Shown here one piece after another: positions 56,496-64,000 of a stretch of DNA of 64,000 bases. Position 1 is the first letter of the stretch. Every line of letters begins with the position of its first letter. The translations under genes and the position numbers were made by a program. A model generated the notes under the pieces. The model made no database searches. It was not told the DNA's origin and saw only the letters and a list, made by a program, of their open reading frames with translations. Source of the DNA: Prunus persica (taxonomy: Eukaryota; Streptophyta; Magnoliopsida; Rosales; Rosaceae); contig NC_034012.1 in assembly GCF_000346465.2 (NCBI RefSeq), forward strand, positions 21,163,669 through 21,227,668, in the 5' to 3' direction.

Positions 56496-59400
56496 TAACC
56501 TCCTGAGTTCTGATGTTTAGCTCAAACCAGCAAGAAAGGGATCGAGTTACAACAATCTGATCCATTACAAATAGATTGTTGGTATATTGGCAAGAAATAA
56601 AGCTTTCTGTACATAGTCTAGCCATTAACATGGCAGAATTCATGCATGAGAGTATAGAAGAACATGAAGTAGATTTGCAGGAGGAAGAATTGGAATTTGC
56701 ACCAGCAGCACTGGATGACTCCCTGCCAAATGTGGTGGATCTTTTGCAAGAAATACACCAAGGAACAGAAGAGGATCCTAGACCTACTTTCATCAGCACA
56801 TTACTAGAAGAACCATTGAAGGATGAAATCACTGCACTTCTGCATGATTTCAAAGACAGTTTCGCATGGGATTACCATGAAATACCTGGACTGGACAGAG
56901 GATTGGTAGAGCACAAACTGCCAATGAAAGAAGGATGCTTACTAGTCAAGCAAGCCAGAAGATGGATGTCCATGGAGACAGAACCCAAAGTTAAAGAAGA
57001 GATAGACTGGCTTGAGCAGGTTTTATCAGACTACCCATTTATGCAGATTGGCTATCCAATATTGTATTAGTTCTTAAAATAAAAACAGGGGCAGTCAGAA
57101 TCTGCGTGGACTACAGAAATCTAAATGAAGCATCTCCCAAAGACGAGTATCCTATGCCTGTGGCAGACATGCTAGTAGACGGAGCTGCTCATAACCAAAT
57201 GTTGTCATTCATGGATGGCAATGCAGGATACAATCAGATAATGGTAGCAGAGGAAGACATCCACAAGAGAGCCTTCATGTGTCCAGGGCATATAGGCGCT
57301 TTTGAATACACTGTAATGCCTTTCCGTTTGAGCAATGAATTCTGTTTTTCATGACATGATAGGCCATTCTCTAGAAGTATACATAGATGATGTGGTGATT
57401 AAATCTCCAGAAAAAGGAGATCATGTATCAAATTTAAAGAAAACATTTCTAAGAGTGAGACAACACAAGTTGAAAATGAATCCCAAGAAGTGCGTTTTTG
57501 GAGTTCAAGCTGGCAATTTCTTAGCTTTCCTGGTCCACCAAAGAGGAATAGAAATCAACAAGAACAAAGAAAAATCTATCATGGAAGCTTTGCCACCTTG
57601 GAACAAGAAAGAATTACAAAGTCTCCTAGGGAAGATCAACTTTCTAAGAAGATTCATATCCAATTCTGCAGGAAAAATCTAGCCTTTCTCCTCATTGTTA
57701 AGATTAAAGTAAGAACAGACATTTAAATAGGAAGAACAACACTAGTAGGCTTATGAGAAAATCAAGCATTACCTCTCAAATCCGCCAGTTCTGTCCCCAC
57801 CGAAGAGGGGCAGACCACTGGGAGTTCTTTAGTTCAGGATAACAAAGAAAGAAAGGGACAGGCAGTCTACTACCTAAGCAGAACTTTGACAGAAGTAGAA
57901 AGGAAATATTCTGCAATCGAAAGGCTTTGTTTGGCTTTATACTTTACTGCTATAAAGCTCAGACATTACATGGTACCCTTTACCATCTACATCATTGCCA
58001 GAACAGTTTTAATCAAGTATATGCTGACAAGACCAATGTTGAGGGGGAGAACTAGTAAATGGACTCTGGCCCTGTCAGAATTTGCCTTCAGATATGTTCC
58101 ACAGAAGTCCATCAAAGAACAGGCTGTTGCAGATTTCCTGTCAGATCATCCAGGAGAAGAAATTGAGAATATGGATTTCATGGATATAGCCAATGCAGAT
58201 CTGCTGACCAGAGCTCACACCTGTCTCAATAATCCTAGTTATTCAGTCCATCTCACCCTCTGGAAGCTATACTTTGATGGATCTAAAACTGATTTAGCCT
58301 CTGGAGCAAGAATTGTTTTAGAAGATCCACTAGGAATCATACACTGTTATTCATTCCAGCTAGATTTCCAGTGCACCAATAACATGGCAGAATACGAAGC
58401 TTTAATCATAGGTCTTGAAATGCTGGTAGAATTGGGAGTTCAGTGTGTGGAAATTCTGGGAGATTCCATGCTTGTACTAAAACAGATTGCTGGAGAGTAC
58501 AAGTGTTTGAGTCCCTCCTTAGCTGTCTATTTAGTGGCACTCAGAAATCTCCTAGCAGAATTCAGGGAAGCCACTTGGGAAAATATTCCAAGGGAAAAAA
58601 ACCTTGCAGCCAATGAGATGGCCCAGATAGCCATAGGAGTACAGATGCCTCAAGATTGTGTACAGAGAATCATCAAGGTAGGAAGGAAAAGTATGGCATC
58701 TGTTCTTACTAGAGGGATGGAGGTAGATGTCAATTATGCCATGATGAGTGAGGAGGACTGGAGATTGCCCCTGATTAATTATTTACAATATCCAGCCCTC
58801 CCATCCGAGAAAAGGATAAGAATCATGTCTTTAAATTATGTCATGTGGAATGAAGAGTTAGTTCGGAAAACCAAAGATGAGTTGCTCTTAAGATGCTTAG
58901 GGAAAGAAGAATACATGAAAGTCATGGGAGAAGTCCATGAGGGAATTTGTGGAGCATATCAAGGCGGAAGGAAGATGTGTTGGTTGATTAGGAAGTAAGG
59001 TTACTTCTAGCCTACCATGATGAAAGACTACATAGAATATTCCAAGGGATGTGAAGCTTGTCAAAGACATGGTCCAATCCAGCAGGCTCCCCTGAGTCCC
59101 CATGAATCCAGTCGTCAAGCCATGGCCATTCAGAGGATGGGCGATGGACCTCATTGGCAAAATCTATCCAGCCAGTAGCAAACAACATTGTTTTATCATT
59201 GCGGCTACAGATTATTTCACCAAATGGGTAAAATCCAAGCCAGTCAAATCCACCACATCTCAAGAGATCATTACCTTCATAGAAGAACAGATTGTGCAAA
59301 GGTTTGGCATACCAGAATCAATCACCACTGATAGGGGAACTTCCTTCATATACAGAGAAATGCTAGACATGGCAGAAGCATTCAAGTTCAAACTACTTCA

Positions 59401-60038
59401 ATCCACTCCTTATTATGCACAGGCTAATGGACAGGCAGAATCAAGCAACAAGGTGATTATCAACATTATCAGGAAAATGCTTGAGGAAAATCCAAGGCAA
59501 TGGCATGAAAAACTGTCAGAAACCTTGTGGGCCTATAAAACTTCAAAAAGAGAAGCAACTGGCATGACTCCATATGCCCTAACCTATGATCATGATGCAA
59601 TTCTGCCCATGGAAATCGCAGTTCAGTCCATCAAAATTGCCAAGCAACATAATTGTTGATGGAATTGGAGGGATTGGATGCAAGTAGGATTGATACCCTC
59701 AACAAACTCTTATAGGAAAACAAGCTGTGGCAAGAGCCTATAACAAGAGAGTTAGAAACAAGAGTTTTGAAGAAGGAGAAGTTGTCTGGAAGGCAGTTCT
59801 ACCCCTTGGAGAACACGTTGCTGGTTATGGAAAGTGGTCACCCACATGTGAAGGACCTTTCATAATTAAGCAAGTCCTTGGATCAGGGGCATACATGTTA
59901 CAAGACCAAGATGGGGACATCCATGCTGTGCCAATCAATGGCAAATGGTTGAAAAAGTCATATCCAACCATGTGGGATTCACAGGTAGTACAAACAAATC
60001 CTAGGATCGAAGCAGAAAAGGATAAAATTGTTGTTTAA
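56496..60038 (+). pseudogene. pol of Tat-like element C: reverse transcriptase, RNase H, second RNase H, integrase
   Basis: From ATG 56630, a protease-RT linker and RT N-terminus (FAWDYHEIPGLDRGLVEHKLP) run to 57070. A frameshift follows, then ICVDYRNLNEASPKDEYPMP and MLSFMDGNAGYNQIM (57106-57350). About nine codons are missing at 57330, then MNSVFHDMIG and the catalytic VYIDDVVIKS (57380-57410). RNase H starts about 57840 (AVYYLSRTLTEVERKYSAIE). The second RNase H is at about 58260-58680 (LYFDGSKTDLASGA, NNMAEYEALIIGLEM, ILGDSMLVLKQI). Integrase runs 58830-60038, with Asp in AATDYFTKW, Asp in TTDRGTSF and Glu in NGQAESSNK, broken between 59659 and 59727. The protease is absent. The two RNase H domains place it in the Tat lineage. 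It may be the displaced 3' half of element A, or a separate copy. Confidence 0.8.
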
Positions 60039-60139
60039 ATGTTTTCAATCAGTTCTTGTAAATATTTATTTCTTGCTTTCTAGATTTTGTGTTTCTTGTT
60101 TTTGAACAAAATGAAAAGACAAGTCTCACAAAATAAATA

Positions 60140-63100
60140 GGAGCCCTTTATTAAATATAGTCATCTTTACATGACTAAGTTTTATTACAAAATAGAAGTT
60201 TAAAGTCCTATTTTTCTAAGAGTCTCTTGCAGTCCAGTCTTCTTGATGGATAGTTCTTTTTGGAGGAGTACTCCCTGGTGGATGGAGGCTTCTGCAATCT
60301 CTAAAGCAGGTTTTGAAGCTGAGACCATACTCTGCACACGGAAAGTGGCCTTAGCTTTCGCTCCCAGCCCAACACCAAGCTTGTTTTGCCTCTCTCTTAA
60401 TCCAGCCAGTTTCTTCTGGAGTTCTTCAATATGTTTCTGTAGCTTATTAGCAGTAGACTTGGTCTCCTAACAATCGGCAACCATCATATCCAGTTCTGCT
60501 TTCTGTTTCTTTTGGTCTGCCAGATTGGCTTCATGAGTAGTCTTGTAGAACTCAAAGGCATGGAAGGAAGGCTTGAGATCTTCGTAACAGTTGTGAAGGT
60601 TGAGCACATCTCTTCCCAGAACCAAGCTAATCTCAAGGATAGGCCTTGGAGCCATGTTTTCCCTATGCAGCAGGTCCAGATCTTTCATCAACTAATCAAC
60701 AACTTCCTTATTCTCATCCAAATCCCACTCAATTGACTGCCAGACCTTCACCCTTCCCACTGCCTCATCCACTGCTTTTAACTTGGCTTTCCCTGGAGTA
60801 GCTCCAAGTTTCTTCAATTGCTACAGTTGAGCATCTAAGTCCATGGCTTCAAACTCTTCCAACTCTGGATCAGCAATGGAGGCCGTGGTAGTTGAACCAG
60901 GAATAGAATGAATGGGCATCTGCAGGAAAGAACTTTAATTAGCTCCATGCAAGAACTAGAATAAAAGAGAACTGAAGTAGGATAACACTTACGACCACAA
61001 TAGGAGGCTTGAGAGGACTGGTCACCACAGCTAAAGTCCTAGCAGTTATGTCCTCCTCCACCTAGAAAGGCAGGAACCTCAATTAGAAAGACAGAAATAG
61101 ACAGGACTATGGAAACCAGATAGAATTGAGAAAGAATATAAGCTACCTCAGGTTCTAGGACCGCTGGAGAATGTTTTGCCTCCACATCATCAAAAAAGAG
61201 CCAATTCTGAGCTGGTGGGCTCTGTCCTTTGAGCTTCTCGCTGTTTTTTAGTCAGCTCAATGCTCTCTGCTATTACTTCAGCAGGAATTTCTTCCTGCAA
61301 AAGGACAGAACTCAAGTCAGAAAGAGTAAAACAAATCAAAACTATGGCAAAGGAAGCAAGGATCCTTTCTACAAGGAATCTCACCTCTTCTTCTACTTCT
61401 TTTGTCTTTTCTTTGTCCACTTTGGAGACCTCCTTCTCCTGTTCTACGGCTTTAAAGGCCTCTTACAGCTTTTCATCAGTCTCTGTGGTTTCGGTGGGAA
61501 CAGTTGCAGCCTCTTCTGTCTCCTCAGATTCTTGGACAGCTCTCTTTCTAAGCCTTTTCGCTTTGGTTAGGGGAGGGGAAGAACTTTCAACTACCAATAT
61601 ACAAATAGAAGAAGTCAGAAATGAACTTAGAATTGATCAGAAGGGCGACAGAGCTAAAGATACCAGAATTCTACCTGCAGGATCAGGCTAGACAGCACTG
61701 TCCTGAGCTTGAGTGGCTTCCTATCTTTTGTTCTTTCTGGCAGAAGGAGTTGCCTTAGCACTTGGTTCTACCAGAGTCTCATAATCATCCCCCTCATCAC
61801 AAAAAGAGAGCTCCAGGTCTCCACCAGCAATAACAGAAGAATCTACACCAAAAGAAGAAAGGGCTAGTAGACAATCCAGCAAGAAACAAGCCTAAGGGCA
61901 GAATTCATAAACTTACCAATCAATTCTCCAACCTGAATAGCTTGTCCCCCAAGGTTCCTTATCATAGAAGGATCTGATACAAATAGATAGAACAGAGTTT
62001 TAAACATCAGCACCAAAGCAGTATAAGATAATCACTGACGGAATGGAATGAAAGAGGCAGAATTGAGAGTTTACCTTCAATCACTTGGGCATTGATGTCT
62101 TTGATCGTCTGTGCCATAAATTTCTTGGCCTCTGCCCCTGCATGGACATTCCAGGAATCCCAGCCAACAAAGAACATCTTAGTGGCAGAACTGGAGTCAA
62201 GCAGACCAGCAAACTAGCTTTCTACCAGGCGTCAAAATCACCATAATTGCAGGAATTGGGCTCTCATGATGGATAGAGAGCATCCACACAGTTATTTATC
62301 TTGTTCACTGAGCATCTGCAGTCCTTGTGCACATCTAAGTCATCTAAATCCCTCCACAAGATTTCACTGGAATGAGCTGAGGGCAGCTAAGCTGCCTGGC
62401 ACATAAGTTGGGGTGGTAGACTTCTGCGCCCAAGTGGTAGTTAAGAGGTTTACCCCCACCATGGGCAGATCCCGGGGTAGCATCACACTCAGGAACTTCT
62501 TCCTGAAATCAATTATGGCTTCTTCTTCTTTAGGCTCCTCTTCAAAAATTCTGTATCCAAGCTGAAACCAAGGATAGGACCTCCTAAGCACTACCTGCCA
62601 CTGAGCAGCAGACCTCTTGGTGTAGTGCCTAAAAAACATCAAACACTCTTCAATCGATCTCTTGGGCACTTCTGCTGACATCAAAAAATGCGCCATGACT
62701 TGGTCTTCAGGCAGAACAAATGCGCCATGACTTGGTCTTCAAGCAGAACAATGTCTGGGAACCTCAATTCTGGGAAATAAACATGCAGCCAGATTTGGAT
62801 CATCCAGAAGGCACCAGGACCAGATAGGTTCAGAGGATTCTCCAAGGTAGCAGTATGCAGATTCTTGTACATATGAGCCAGAACTGTTGGCCCAAGCCCC
62901 ACATCTGTGTGATTATGCAGAGCTTCTGCCAGGTGCTTGTATTCAAGCAGAACTGCTGACGAACGGTTTGGAAAGAAAAACCTGTTCAACCAATACAGAA
63001 GGAACAACATGTACTATTGATCCCTATCTTTTTTAGTACTGAATTTCTTCAGATAGTTCGAAAATGAGCAGTTCTGGTTGATCATGGCAGCGGAGATAAT

Positions 63101-63740
63101 GAATGGCTTGGCATGTTTTTCCGGGTTCTTTCTCCTGTGATAATCACCAACCGTATCAATAGGCCTTCCATGAGTTATGAACCCAAAAATATGAGCCATG
63201 TCCAGCAAGGTGGGAGTCATGGACCCAAACGGAAGGCGAAAGTATTACTGACAGAAATCCAGAAGCACAGAGCAGCAGCCAGAAGGTTCTCATATCTTTT
63301 AATAGACTGCTTGGACAAAAGGATTGCGTCATAAATCCCAACCCTCTTCCAGTGAGCTCCATGCCTTAGAAGAAGCCTATCAATCTAGTCTGACCATTTC
63401 ACCGCACTGTTCCTCACTTCACTTCAAGGAAACAAGCGGCTCAGGTTCTTGCTGACCTAGGTGTGAGAAGCCAGAGGAGTAGAACTTTGAAAACATAGAG
63501 GGGCCTTAACATCATCCTTGAACAAGTTGGCCATCTCCTTCGGCACAGAACCAAACCAGTGAGGGCCAGAACAAGGGTGTTTTCGAATAGATGGAGGATG
63601 TTTTCGTCCAGATTCTTCTGGGCATATGGGTGAAGCTTGCTGTGAACCTCGATTGCATGTTGATCAACACCATCTCCAGTAAGATAAGCGGGACATCGTG
63701 AAGAAGAAGAGCTCTTGGCACGAGTTTTTGGGGAAGACAT
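60140..63740 (-). pseudogene. Antisense gene of element C with a plant mobile domain (PMD, aminotransferase-like)
   Basis: The gene lies downstream of pol on the opposite strand. Start ATG 63740 (MSSPKTRAKSSSSSR). The plant mobile domain is recognisable at about 63250-62370: SMTPTLLDMAHIFGFITHGR, then YLKKFSTKK, KHLAEALHNH and GPGAFWMIQIWLHVYFPELR, separated by stops and a 34-bp tandem duplication near 62695-62735. The rest (62300-60240) has short Glu/Lys-rich coiled frames between likely introns. A minus-strand AATAAA lies near 60150. PMD proteins include host MAIN/MAIL factors, and PMD genes are known inside plant gypsy elements. Their role in the element is unknown. Frame breaks near 63,550, 63,240 and 62,690 suggest it is inactive. 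Confidence 0.6.
62694..62752. repeat. 34-bp tandem duplication in the antisense PMD gene
   Basis: TGCGCCATGACTTGGTCTTC followed by AGGCAGAACAAA or AAGCAGAACAA is present twice in tandem. The duplication lies in the PMD coding region and shifts its frame. Confidence 0.75.
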
Positions 63741-64000
63741 CTTCGAATTCAAACAAATAATAGGGGAGAATTGAAGAATAAGCGAAAGACCAGAAGTTTT
63801 CGAAGGGAAATAGAAGCTGAAACAGAGTTAGGTTTTTTATGAACAGGAACAGGGTTCTGTAAATCTTATAAAGAGTTCGAAGAAAGATCGTGGGAAGTGA
63901 AGAAATTACCCAAATTAAAATAGTTGTTAAAAATACCCACTTCCCCACAAAGCCTAGTTGAATAGACAAACGTGTGCTAGTGCAACAGCAGGAAATGACG
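63741..64000 (-). promoter_or_regulatory. 5' flank of the antisense PMD gene
   Basis: On the minus strand a TATA-like CTTTATAAGAT lies about 130 bases upstream of the ATG at 63740 (63866-63876). No coding frame is supported, and no LTR of element C is recognisable before the window ends. Confidence 0.3.

Overview
The window looks like plant nuclear heterochromatin, most likely from a eudicot, and probably pericentromeric or centromeric. I found no intact host gene. The evidence is a nucleosome-sized (about 167 bp) tandem satellite, long LTRs, Ty3/gypsy Tat-lineage retroelements with a second RNase H domain, and a plant CACTA (En/Spm) transposon carrying tnp2, DUF4216 and Ulp1 domains. The species cannot be named from the sequence alone.

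Layout, left to right. 1-677: end of a minus-strand LTR retroelement (gag start, tRNA-Met-type primer site, LTR). 686-1320: a small TIR element with TTA duplications. About 1646-4281: the 3' end, LTR and primer-site remnant of a plus-strand gypsy-like element. 4282-11834: satellite array 1. 11835-15268: a 3.4 kb solo LTR with a 5-bp duplication (AAAAC) inside the satellite. 15269-20567: satellite array 2. 20568-38304: the 5' half of a plus-strand Tat-like element (A), whose gag is split at 21396/35366 by a 13,966-bp CACTA transposon (21397-35362, 3-bp duplication GAA). 38305-40907: truncated LTR of the same family as the solo LTR. 40908-43770: a diverged satellite subfamily interrupted by a long-TIR element (41598-43110). 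43771-45645: probable second CACTA-type fragment. 45646-56495: a minus-strand Tat-like element (B) with an antisense Transposase_28-type gene. 56496-60038: pol of a plus-strand Tat-like element (C), followed at 60140-63740 by an antisense plant mobile domain gene.

The CACTA element carries two minus-strand genes. One encodes the catalytic transposase; I could resolve three coding exons with consistent splice phases (about 1,037 residues). The other encodes a Transposase_24-like N-terminus joined to a Ulp1-type cysteine protease (seven coding exons, one with a one-base excess). The element also carries a rearranged minus-strand fragment matching the 26S proteasome subunit RPN6, that is, a captured host gene piece. 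ACGACG/CGTCGT motifs fill not only its ends but also nearly every intron and spacer.

Other notable structures are a 66-bp piece of the solo LTR copied without change into a satellite monomer 3.5 kb away, nine 18-20 bp palindromes in the 3' region of element B, and two neighbouring Tat elements that carry different antisense genes. All retroelement coding regions are broken by frameshifts, stops or deletions.
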